Assembly: GCA_018399855.1 (NCBI GenBank)
Contig: JAGYNX010000060.1
Coordinates: 1 to 9,319 of the forward strand
Length of the DNA: 9,319 nt
Direction of reading: 5' to 3'
Source of the DNA: Spirochaetota bacterium
GTDB lineage: Bacteria; Spirochaetota; UBA4802; UB4802
Both the position numbers and the translations under genes were made by a program. Below, piece after piece: positions 1-6,836 of the stretch. The notes below the pieces were generated by a model. That model ran no database searches. It saw only the letters and a program-made list of their open reading frames with translations, and had not been told where the DNA came from. Position 1 is the first letter of the stretch; every line of letters begins with the position of its first letter.

Positions 1-703
1 GAACGGCAAACCCCGCCTGAGAGCTCTGCATATCCCTGATATTATAGATTACTTCATGCCGTGAACCATCTAAAAATTCTGTAAGCGAAAGAAGCATGGT
101 AAGCATTGAACGGATAGCGTTATGTTCTTTCTGAGCCAGTGACGCATGCACCCGTCTACCATACGTTGTCAGTTCCAGTTCAAGGTAGCCGAAATGGCTG
201 AAACAGGGCATCAGGCTGGTTGGCTCACCCACGATTGCCCATGGATAATGATACTCATCCACGAATGTTTGCGCCCCGTCGCCGGTTTCCTCCTCTCCAA
301 CAACAAGGGCCAGTGAAGCGGGCAGGTCACCATCATGGGCCCTGCAGTAGGCGGTAAAGGCCTCAATCATTGCGGCACATCCACCCTTCATGTCGGCGGT
401 GCCCAGCCCGTACACCTCGTCATCATCAAGTTCGAAACGGTAATTCATGTAATCAGGTGCCGCAACGGTATCCAGGTGACCAACAAAGACCACCTGCGCG
501 TTCTCCCTCGGAGAAAGTATTAAAAGATTATCTCTCCCGTCTTCCACCGGCTGACGAACAGCGGGAACATCTGCCCCTTTGAGGAAACCATCCAGAAAAC
601 CAACGATGGCACCCTCTTTCCCCGATGGACTGTAAATATCCACCATGTCCCTGAATATTTTTTGCAGGCGACCGTTGTTTATTTTCACTTTGCCAGAACT
701 CAT
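1..703 (-). CDS. M20-family metallopeptidase/deacylase (ArgE/DapE-like), 3' end cut by window edge
   Basis: Reading the minus strand from the ATG at 703 gives 234 codons without a stop; the C-terminal part lies outside the window. The protein shows the M20 di-zinc amidohydrolase signature in order: GHLDTV (ligands H76 and D78), GLGTADMKGG (bridging D104), VVGEEETGDGA (general base E137, ligand E138) and VGEPT (E160). RVHAS at 185-189, followed by NAI, marks the start of the lid or dimerisation domain. Family members hydrolyse N-acyl amino acids or dipeptides in the cytoplasm, for example acetylornithine or succinyl-diaminopimelate. The substrate cannot be told from this half. The start overlaps the stop of the upstream acetyltransferase gene as ATGA, and the sequence AAAAGG lies just upstream within that gene, so translation is probably coupled. 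The partner being an N-acetyltransferase hints at an N-acyl substrate, but that is inference. Confidence 0.93.
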   Translation of the reverse strand, partial: MSSGKVKINNGRLQKIFRDMVDIYSPSGKEGAIVGFLDGFLKGADVPAVRQPVEDGRDNLLILSPRENAQVVFVGHLDTVAAPDYMNYRFELDDDEVYGLGTADMKGGCAAMIEAFTAYCRAHDGDLPASLALVVGEEETGDGAQTFVDEYHYPWAIVGEPTSLMPCFSHFGYLELELTTYGRRVHASLAQKEHNAIRSMLTMLLSLTEFLDGSRHEVIYNIRDMQSSQAGFAV

Positions 704-1194
704 CCTTTTGTAACTTCTCCCGGAAGGTTTAAAGTCAGGTATACATGATCCCGTGGTGAACTGAATCCCCTTGCCCTAAAAAAGGAGAGAGCCCTGTCAT
801 TATCAGCCGCCGTGTCTACCAGTAAAATGTGGACACCTTCACCCTGCATTATTTTTTTAAACCCGTCAAACAGCAGTTCGGCTACACCACTACCCTGGAA
901 CTTTTCATCAATACCAAACCAGACAAGATACCCGTATTTGCGGGGAGAGTTCCTCTTGTCAACTATTGAACCCAGCAAGAACCCGGCAAGACTGCCACCG
1001 GTTTCCGCCACCAGGCAGAACTCGGGGTCACCGGTATAAAATCCTATTACTTCGTATTCATCCCATGTACGATACAGGGTAGGATACTCACGCAGGGTAA
1101 ACAGCTTTTCCCCCAGGTGAAAAACATCCGCAAGATCATCTATCTGCATCTGCCTGATTAAATACTCATTTCCCTGTTTTTTATCTGCTTCCAT
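700..1194 (-). CDS. GNAT family N-acetyltransferase (RimI-like)
   Basis: This is a 164-residue single-domain protein, the normal size for GNAT enzymes, which move an acetyl group from acetyl-CoA to an amine. Strand 1 is the segment YLIRQMQIDDLADV (11-24). Motif A is GIDEKFQGSGVAELLF, with the pyrophosphate-binding Q-x-x-G-x-A loop at Q100-A105. Motif B is the segment around DNDRALSFFRARGF (131-144), typical of the N...A..F/Y...GF end of the fold. The start at 1194 keeps strand 1 whole; the next Met (residue 16) would cut it. The ribosome site is weak (only a GGAA-like stretch upstream). The TGA stop overlaps the ATG of the M20 peptidase gene, so this is the first gene of a two-gene unit. The acceptor is unknown; the RimI-like label is a fold-level call only. 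Confidence 0.9.
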   Translation of the reverse strand: MEADKKQGNEYLIRQMQIDDLADVFHLGEKLFTLREYPTLYRTWDEYEVIGFYTGDPEFCLVAETGGSLAGFLLGSIVDKRNSPRKYGYLVWFGIDEKFQGSGVAELLFDGFKKIMQGEGVHILLVDTAADNDRALSFFRARGFSSPRDHVYLTLNLPGEVTKG

Positions 1195-1250
1195 GTTTCC
1201 AATTCCATGTCATTTTATTACGATATTCACTTTTACTAACATTCAATGGC

Positions 1251-1279
1251 AAAAAAATGAGTGTTCGCTCACTTTTTTT
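1251..1279. promoter_or_regulatory. Inverted repeat between divergent genes (possible operator or weak bidirectional terminator)
   Basis: Seven A, then TGAG, a six-base loop TGTTCG, CTCA, one C and seven T form an imperfect dyad centred near 1265. It sits 5' of both the acetyltransferase gene (minus) and the M28 gene (plus). The core TGAGTGTTCGCTCA resembles the short dyads bound by TetR-type repressors. The A and T tracts also give it the look of an intrinsic terminator readable both ways, but the GC part of the stem is only three pairs. No regulator gene is in the window. Confidence 0.35.
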
Positions 1280-1313
1280 GAAACCTCTTACCCCTTTCCG
1301 CTGTCTGATACGA

Positions 1314-1380
1314 TATACTCATTAATATTTTCTTGCAATCAAAATTAAGTATACCACATCATATATCTACAATGGGAGAT
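1314..1380 (+). promoter_or_regulatory. Leader of the M28 gene: candidate -10 box and ribosome binding site
   Basis: TATACT at 1314-1319 is a good -10 hexamer, but no convincing -35 stands 16-18 bases upstream, so the promoter call is weak. The ribosome binding site is clearer: GGGAG at 1374-1378 lies nine bases before the ATG at 1388 and supports that start. Confidence 0.4.
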
Positions 1381-1387
1381 AATCATC

Positions 1388-2614
1388 ATGGCAACCGGAA
1401 CAATTTCACAAGCGGCAAAGAGTGCGTTACATCGAACACATGAACTGATTCAACGATATGGCCCCAGGCTTGCAGGTTCTCCCGCATCCGCACAGGTGGC
1501 AATGGAGCTGGCCGGAGAATATGACAGGTACTGTCATCACACCACCATGGACGAATTCGAGGTGCGGCCTTTCGCTTTTCTGGGGTTTTTGAAGGTTGCC
1601 CCCCTGTTTAACATAGCAGCCGCACTGTTGCTTTTCCTTTTTCCGGAATATTATCTTATCGCGGCCCTGGGTTTTACCCTGGCCAGCATCTGGGCATTCA
1701 GCCAGTTCCTTTGTTACGGTGAACTGTTCGATCCACTGTATAAAAGAAAAAAAGGATTTAACGTAAGCGGCATCATAGAGCCCATCGAACCAGCGCGGCA
1801 GCAGGTTATAGTAAGCGGGCACCATGACAGCGCCTACGAGTTCCGTTATATGTCGGACAGTCCAAAACTATATCGCTTGATTGTCCTTTTCATCGTACTG
1901 TCCTTTGGAGTATCCCCTTTCATTATCTGGTTATTTACCATATATGCAGCAATAACCGGCCCTGCAGGGATTATCGGGGATATTGTCAGGTGGGCACTTC
2001 TTTCGAACGTACTATTTGCCATACCCATGCTGTTCTTTACAAAAAAAGAAGGAACTCCCGGTGCAGGTGACAACCTGATTGCCTCATCCATAACCGTCGA
2101 AATTGCCCGCATGTTCGGAAAGAAAGCCCCGAAAGAAAACAGGCCGCGATACACCCGCATTATCCTGGCCAGTTTTGACGCGGAAGAGTCGGGGATACGG
2201 GGAGCACGGGCGTATGCCCGCATGCACAGGGATGAACTCACCTCCATGCCCACGTGGCACTTTAACATGGACAGCCTGTATTACACCCATCGCATCAAGT
2301 TCCTTACCAGGGACCTGAATGGTTTTATAAAGCTCTCCTCTCAAATGGCAGATGACTGCAGCAGGATAGCTCATTCGCTGGGATATAACGCTGAACCCTT
2401 CGCCCTGTACCCCGGAGCTGGTGCCACCGATGCGGCAGAGCTGGCAAAAATCGGTGCCCATGCCACCACCCTTATCGCGCTGGCAACGGAGCCGGAAAAA
2501 GAAGACTCGGTATACCACACGCAGGATGATACTGTAGACAGTATTCAACCGGGTGTAGTTGAAGGAGCCATTTCCATAGCCGCCGGATTTATAAAGGAGA
2601 AGGACGGCAGCTAG
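1388..2614 (+). CDS. M28-family zinc peptidase with membrane helices inserted in the catalytic domain
   Basis: This 408-residue protein carries the full M28 aminopeptidase zinc set in order: SGHHDSA (H145, D147), GAGDN (D228), FDAEESG (E266 general base, E267 ligand), NMDS (D295) and VYHTQDD (H377). Members of the family are two-zinc exopeptidases, usually secreted or periplasmic. Two hydrophobic blocks are unusual. One (about 64-109, probably two helices) precedes the HxD motif; the other (about 163-217, again probably two helices) separates HxD from the GDN motif. There is no cleavable signal peptide. The protein is therefore probably a polytopic membrane peptidase, and which face holds the active site is not evident. 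GGGAG nine bases upstream supports the ATG at 1388. It is transcribed alone, divergent from the GNAT/M20 pair, and ends inside the last codon of the opposing phosphofructokinase gene. The substrate is unknown. Confidence 0.9.
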   Translation: MATGTISQAAKSALHRTHELIQRYGPRLAGSPASAQVAMELAGEYDRYCHHTTMDEFEVRPFAFLGFLKVAPLFNIAAALLLFLFPEYYLIAALGFTLASIWAFSQFLCYGELFDPLYKRKKGFNVSGIIEPIEPARQQVIVSGHHDSAYEFRYMSDSPKLYRLIVLFIVLSFGVSPFIIWLFTIYAAITGPAGIIGDIVRWALLSNVLFAIPMLFFTKKEGTPGAGDNLIASSITVEIARMFGKKAPKENRPRYTRIILASFDAEESGIRGARAYARMHRDELTSMPTWHFNMDSLYYTHRIKFLTRDLNGFIKLSSQMADDCSRIAHSLGYNAEPFALYPGAGATDAAELAKIGAHATTLIALATEPEKEDSVYHTQDDTVDSIQPGVVEGAISIAAGFIKEKDGS

Positions 2615-3921
2615 TTCTTCATGGAAACCGGTTGCCCGGTGGCCTCTATCACGCTATTGTAGAAACGTGAATGGGGATCAACCTGTTTTCTTTTTGAAAC
2701 TGCCAGGTCAATGGGCACGTGGGTGAAGATGTTGTTCCATTGTCCGATCACCAGGTCGGTTTTTCCCGCCATGGCCGCATGTACCGCGTGCTGACCAAGT
2801 ATGGTACAGTAAATTGAGTCATCAGGTACCGCGGGAGCGCTCCGAATCATGTAACTTGGGTCTATATACTTGAGATTGATCTCAATATTTTTTTCGTTGA
2901 AATAGCTGTTTATACGGTCTTTAAGATATAAGCCAATATCAGCCAGCCGCACATTTCCAGACGGATCATATTTTCTTGGTCCTTCTTTCTGCAGAATATC
3001 CTGTCCCGCACCTTCGGCCACGCAGACTACCGCATGACCTCTTCTATTCAGACGTTTCTCAAGATGCGCGAGAAAACCATTTCCTCCATCCATGTCAAAT
3101 GGCACTTCGGGCAGCAAAACGAAATTCACGTCATTTATGGCAAGGGCCGCGCTGGCAGCGATAAAACCAGAATGTCTCCCCATCAACTTTACCAGTCCAA
3201 CACCGTTGGGCGCACCCTGCGCCTCGTTATGGGCGGCATAAATAGCATTTGCCGAGTTTGACACGGCTGTCTCGAAACCGAAGGATCGCTGTATAAAACT
3301 GATATCATTGTCAATGGTCTTGGGAATTCCGACAACTGCCAGATCAACTCCTCGCTTACGGGCAAGTTCTGAAAAATCATGGGCACCCCGAAGGGTTCCG
3401 TCACCTCCAATGGCATACAGAATATTTATCTTCATCTTCTCCAGGGTATCCATAAGCAGGTCCATATCTTCCGTTCCACCCCGTGAAGACCCCAGTATAG
3501 TACCACCCTGCATATGTATATTTTTTACCCTTTCAGGGGTAAGGTCCATCATGGGGTATCCCTTAGCAGGATTCAACCCGTTGTACCCGTAAGAAATTCC
3601 CACTACCTTCTGTGTATTGTAATGATAATGTGATTCCATTACAATAGATCGGATCACGTCATTTATTCCCGGACATATCCCGCCACACGAAACGATGGCC
3701 GGTCTTGCCTCCTCCGGCTTGAAATATATCTTTTCCCTGGGACCCGCCACCTCGAAGCTTTGCTGCAGCCTTTCACCATCAAAGCTGGTGTCCTTCGTGA
3801 ACATTGTATTGTACAATAACCGGGTCTCATCTGATTCAAAAGTTTTTTCCCTGGAAGTAAACATTTCCAGGAGGGGGCAGTCAATCTTGCACTGACCAAG
3901 CGTCTTAATGCTGAAATCCAT
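2611..3921 (-). CDS. 6-phosphofructokinase, long-chain lineage (plant/trypanosome/spirochaete type)
   Basis: The enzyme phosphorylates fructose 6-phosphate to fructose 1,6-bisphosphate in glycolysis, in the cytoplasm. Residues are counted here from the longer open frame starting at 3939; subtract 6 for the start I prefer. Seen motifs: GGICPG (86-91) at the phosphoryl-donor site, GGDGT (178-182), PKTIDND (206-212) with the catalytic Asp, LMGRHSG (252-258), PEVP (277-280) and AEGAGQD (308-314). The Gly of GGDGT is typical of ATP users, whereas the Lys of PKTIDND is typical of PPi users; this mix is known from the trypanosome and plant ATP-PFK lineage, so ATP is the more likely donor. I place the start at 3921, not 3939: AAGGAG lies seven bases before the ATG at 3921, inside what would be the extra six codons. 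This gives 436 residues. The gene is divergent from the glycosyltransferase group and overlaps the M28 gene by four bases. Confidence 0.95.
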   Translation of the reverse strand: MDFSIKTLGQCKIDCPLLEMFTSREKTFESDETRLLYNTMFTKDTSFDGERLQQSFEVAGPREKIYFKPEEARPAIVSCGGICPGINDVIRSIVMESHYHYNTQKVVGISYGYNGLNPAKGYPMMDLTPERVKNIHMQGGTILGSSRGGTEDMDLLMDTLEKMKINILYAIGGDGTLRGAHDFSELARKRGVDLAVVGIPKTIDNDISFIQRSFGFETAVSNSANAIYAAHNEAQGAPNGVGLVKLMGRHSGFIAASAALAINDVNFVLLPEVPFDMDGGNGFLAHLEKRLNRRGHAVVCVAEGAGQDILQKEGPRKYDPSGNVRLADIGLYLKDRINSYFNEKNIEINLKYIDPSYMIRSAPAVPDDSIYCTILGQHAVHAAMAGKTDLVIGQWNNIFTHVPIDLAVSKRKQVDPHSRFYNSVIEATGQPVSMKN

Positions 3922-3953
3922 ATTGCAACTCCTTGACAAGAAAATCTACACAC

Positions 3954-3981
3954 AGAATACAATAACCTGCTTGAAATGCAA
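3954..3981 (-). promoter_or_regulatory. Candidate sigma-70-type promoter for the phosphofructokinase gene
   Basis: Read on the minus strand, TTGCAT (3981-3976) and TATTCT (3959-3954) are separated by 16 bases and lie about 33 bases ahead of the ATG at 3921. Each hexamer has two to three mismatches to consensus, so the call is tentative. The -35 part overlaps the element shared with the region upstream of the GT4 gene. Confidence 0.35.
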
Positions 3982-4000
3982 CAAGGAAACAATGTATGAT
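3981..4000 (-). repeat. 20-base element, copy 1 (upstream of phosphofructokinase)
   Basis: The minus strand reads ATCATACATTGTTTCCTTGT and matches the plus strand at 8603-8622 in 17 of 20 positions. The adjoining TGTTGCATTT (minus, 3983-3974) is also repeated exactly near the second copy. Its role is unknown; an operator or a shared promoter part is possible. Confidence 0.4.
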
Positions 4001-4016
4001 ACTCCATAAATGTATC
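3998..4016. promoter_or_regulatory. GATAC-N9-GTATC dyad in the divergent intergenic region
   Basis: Five-base inverted arms GATAC (3998-4002) and GTATC (4012-4016) lie just ahead of the TTGACA box of the glycosyltransferase promoter. A smaller palindrome, GTATGATAC (3994-4002), overlaps the left arm. The position suits a regulator controlling one or both divergent genes, but short AT-rich dyads also arise by chance. Confidence 0.25.
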
Positions 4017-4047
4017 TTGACAACAGGTGCCCAGGTACATGTACAAT
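4017..4047 (+). promoter_or_regulatory. Candidate promoter of the glycosyltransferase group
   Basis: A perfect -35 hexamer TTGACA (4017-4022) is followed after 19 bases by TACAAT (4042-4047), one mismatch from consensus. The spacer is slightly long and holds the palindrome GTACATGTAC (4035-4044 region). The start codon is about 50 bases downstream. This is the best promoter-like pair in the window. Confidence 0.5.
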
Positions 4048-4097
4048 GCATCCATTATTCACCATTTTGAGATGTTTACAAATGAAAGGTATAAGAA

Positions 4098-5783
4098 TTG
4101 AAAATCCATCGCGATATAATTGACATCATTTCTAAGAAGCCGGTGATCCTGGTACTGCTTTTCAATGCCGCATTGTATCTAACCGGCATCACCTGGGGTC
4201 TGCCTCATAATGCCACGTGGCTTTCAGATTCGCTGGCACCCTATCACCCCCTGGTGGGTCTTAGCCAGGGATTCTCTTTCGGATATTATCATAAATACCC
4301 CATGGTGCATCAGCTTTTACTGGCCCTTCTGAATATCCCCATAGTGATCACCATGGGTGCGGGGGCAGTCACGCCGAAAGGGCTGTCACTTGAACGGCTG
4401 CTTGAAGTAGCCCAGTCGCCGGAGCATGTCACCTGGCTTATACTGGTAGATCGCCTTGTTACCGTGATCATGGCCCTGGTGATGATATACTTCGTATACC
4501 GTGCGGCACGTGAATTGTTCTCCGAGAGGGCAGCGGTGTTCGCAGCCCTTGTTGCCTCTTTTAACACTGCAATAAATTTTTATTCACACGTAGCCAAGGT
4601 TGAGGTGCCATTTCTATGCTGGGCAATGATCGCCCTATATTTTCTCATCCGGGTGGTAAAATACGGCATTCGAAAGGACTATATCGGCGTTGCGGTATTC
4701 ACCTGCCTCGCCTTTGGCACCAAAGACCAGGCCTATGCCGTCTTCGTGCTACCCTTTATACTGTTCATCCTGCTTTTCCCCGTACTATACCGCGATAAAG
4801 GCGAAAACCCCTTCAGGGCCCTTTTCACCAGGAACTTTATCACCTTCGCCGGGGTGTTCCTGGCCGGCACCGTCATAGTAGAAAACCTGGTCTTGAATTT
4901 TTCCGGTTTCCAGAAACGCCTTGGCTTTCTGCTGGGAGAAGGGGGGACACGATCGATCAGTTATACCCTTGAACCCGAAGGCATAATAGCATTGCTGACA
5001 GATTCAATCCGGACAATGGCAAAGGATACCATGGGCTGGCCCCTTCTCACCCTGTGTGGTGTGGGTATTCTCCTGGTGGCCATACAGTATCGCAGAAACA
5101 GCAGGCAGCTCCTGTTATCACTGGTATTTTTTATCGCGTCGTTGTCTTTCTACCTTTTCTTTGTTCAGATAATCCGGCAAAGCAATGTACGCTTCGTTAT
5201 GCCCATAACACTTTTCCTTACCGTGTACGGGGGCTATGCCATCGACCGTGGACTTGCCGCATCCAGGGGGCTCTTTAAAGCTGCTTTTATATTACTTGTA
5301 ACCGCCTCGATGGTATACGGTTTCTACCTCACCATACACGTCAACGCCAACCTGCTGTTTGATACCCGATACAGGGCGGAAGATTGGATGCAGCAGCACA
5401 TAGAAAAGGACGAGACTATTGAATATTATGCCTACGAGCATTACCTCCCCCGGTTTCCCCGGCACACTTTTACCTACAGGGTAAAAAACGACGTGCTGGA
5501 CATCAGTGAAAGAAAACCTGACTATATCGTGATAACATCCCATTATTACAGAAGGTACCTTGGCAAGATCAGTGACGAGGTTATCAGCGGCAGGATCGTT
5601 ACCAACGAGAAGGGGAAACAATTCATGCGAACACAGTTCCCGGTATTCTTCCATAAGTTATTCAATGGAAAGCTTCCATATGAAAAGACTGCCCGGTTTG
5701 ATTATCACATACCCGGATTCAACCGGATATCATTTTCACGCCTGAGCCCTGATCATATCATAATATACAAGAGAACGGAGTAA
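4098..5783 (+). CDS. GT-C fold membrane glycosyltransferase (PMT/ArnT-like)
   Basis: This 561-residue polytopic protein has about ten or more hydrophobic segments and a soluble tail from about 415. Such enzymes take a sugar from a polyprenyl-phosphate donor and attach it to a glycan, lipid or protein on the outer face of the inner membrane. Seen landmarks are an acidic residue in the first external loop (D44 in WLSDSLAPYHPL), KYP at 66-68, a conserved-looking H164...E169-P stretch (HVAKVEVPF), GTK at 207-209, and RF at 365-366 before a late helix, as in ArnT/PMT relatives. The C-terminal tail opens with YRAEDWMQQHI, a common start of the soluble domain. The start is TTG at 4098: a stop in frame lies just upstream, GAAAGG is eight bases before it, and the ATG at 4082 is out of frame and soon closed. 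It is the first of a three-gene run with a ten-base gap to the next gene. Donor and acceptor are unknown. Confidence 0.85.
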   Translation: MKIHRDIIDIISKKPVILVLLFNAALYLTGITWGLPHNATWLSDSLAPYHPLVGLSQGFSFGYYHKYPMVHQLLLALLNIPIVITMGAGAVTPKGLSLERLLEVAQSPEHVTWLILVDRLVTVIMALVMIYFVYRAARELFSERAAVFAALVASFNTAINFYSHVAKVEVPFLCWAMIALYFLIRVVKYGIRKDYIGVAVFTCLAFGTKDQAYAVFVLPFILFILLFPVLYRDKGENPFRALFTRNFITFAGVFLAGTVIVENLVLNFSGFQKRLGFLLGEGGTRSISYTLEPEGIIALLTDSIRTMAKDTMGWPLLTLCGVGILLVAIQYRRNSRQLLLSLVFFIASLSFYLFFVQIIRQSNVRFVMPITLFLTVYGGYAIDRGLAASRGLFKAAFILLVTASMVYGFYLTIHVNANLLFDTRYRAEDWMQQHIEKDETIEYYAYEHYLPRFPRHTFTYRVKNDVLDISERKPDYIVITSHYYRRYLGKISDEVISGRIVTNEKGKQFMRTQFPVFFHKLFNGKLPYEKTARFDYHIPGFNRISFSRLSPDHIIIYKRTE

Positions 5784-5793
5784 CCCCCTGGTA

Positions 5794-6807
5794 ATGAAAC
5801 GACGAACTATCATATTAATACTGGTTGCAGCCCTGATCGCCTTCCCCCTTCTCTGGGTGGTATACTCGGCGGTGAGCAACAGTATCACTGCATCCCTCTG
5901 GCTGCAGAACCCTCACCCCTCAGGTAAGCGTATTCAGGCAAGCGACACCTCACTTTTCATACGGGTAAAGGGACAGGGTAATCCGGCAGTCATCATCCAG
6001 ACGGGCCTTGGTTCAACCTCCCTTGAATGGTGGCATATACAGGACCGCCTTGCCAAAGACACAACCGTAATAACCTATGACAGAAATGCCTACGGGTGGA
6101 GCCTGGCATCTGGTACACCGGCAACCTCTGAAAATGTTACCACAAATCTTCGCGCCATTTTACAGAAAAAGAGCATACGCGGTCCCTACATACTGGTGGG
6201 ACACGACATTGGTGCCCTGTACACCCAGCACTTTGCCAGGAAACACCCGGCTGAGGTGGCCGGTGTCATCTTGATAAACCCCATTACCACCGAGTATAGT
6301 CTATTAAAGGAAGAACTGCCCCGGGTGTTCTATCAGAATCTCATCAGGAGAACGCCGAAACTTCGAATTGCCGCCCTTGCGGCCGAAGCGGGGATAATGC
6401 GTTCATTGCGGATACTGGTGAATGAAAACATCCCGCACAATGTCCTCAATGACGTCATATCCCACTACTCGAGGGGGGACGTATATGATGCCATGATACA
6501 GGAATACGGATCCAGCCTTGACACCAGTATACAGCAGGTACAAGACGCCGGACCTTTCCCCAACCGCCCCCTTACCATTCTCAGCTACTCAGAAATTGAC
6601 TACAGGAACAGGCTCTACAAGTTCCAGATGTCCTGGGATGAAGCCCGGATGGTAAACCGTGTATATGCCACAATATTCAGGAAGGCAGCAAACCTTTCAC
6701 CCCGTGGTAAACTACGCCAGTCAGGAAAGGGACTGCACTACCTGCACCTGGATGATCCCCAACTGGTGACAGAGAGCATACAGCAACAGTTGCGGTTCAC
6801 CAGGTAA
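5794..6807 (+). CDS. Membrane-anchored alpha/beta hydrolase with Asp at the nucleophile position
   Basis: This 337-residue protein has an N-terminal positively charged end and one hydrophobic helix (about 6-27) without a clear cleavage site, so it is probably anchored with its domain outside the cytoplasm. The fold is shown by QTGLGSTSLEWW (69-80, oxyanion-hole region), VITYDRNAYGWS (92-103), the nucleophile elbow LVGHDIGAL (134-142) and GLHYLHLDDPQLV (313-325), whose H315 aligns with the catalytic His. The elbow residue is D138 where most relatives with this layout have Ser. Asp nucleophiles are known in epoxide hydrolases and haloalkane dehalogenases, but the other motifs resemble the Ser esterase group, so a changed chemistry or loss of activity are both possible. 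It starts ten bases after the preceding gene; GGAG overlaps that gene's end, 13 bases ahead of the ATG. The context suggests action on an envelope glycan or lipid. Confidence 0.85.
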   Translation: MKRRTIILILVAALIAFPLLWVVYSAVSNSITASLWLQNPHPSGKRIQASDTSLFIRVKGQGNPAVIIQTGLGSTSLEWWHIQDRLAKDTTVITYDRNAYGWSLASGTPATSENVTTNLRAILQKKSIRGPYILVGHDIGALYTQHFARKHPAEVAGVILINPITTEYSLLKEELPRVFYQNLIRRTPKLRIAALAAEAGIMRSLRILVNENIPHNVLNDVISHYSRGDVYDAMIQEYGSSLDTSIQQVQDAGPFPNRPLTILSYSEIDYRNRLYKFQMSWDEARMVNRVYATIFRKAANLSPRGKLRQSGKGLHYLHLDDPQLVTESIQQQLRFTR

Positions 6808-6836
6808 CAACATTCATAATGCAGAGGTCATATCGC

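Noticed and set aside
335..582. Two overlapping plus-strand frames of 62 and 70 codons at the left end
   Set aside because: They are antisense to the M20 peptidase, whose zinc motifs prove the minus strand is the coding one.
1319..1327. TCATTAATA shared between the M28 leader and the GT4 leader (8732-8740)
   Set aside because: Nine AT-rich bases recur easily by chance, and only the GT4 copy is part of a dyad.
2084..2548. 154-codon minus-strand open frame opposite the M28 gene
   Set aside because: It is antisense to a gene with a complete set of catalytic motifs and shows no domain, so it is a shadow of that gene.
2627..2640. Hairpin ACCGG-TTGC-CCGGT near the convergent gene ends, as a terminator
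   Set aside because: It lies within the last codons of phosphofructokinase and has no T tract on either side, so it is not an intrinsic terminator on the sequence shown.
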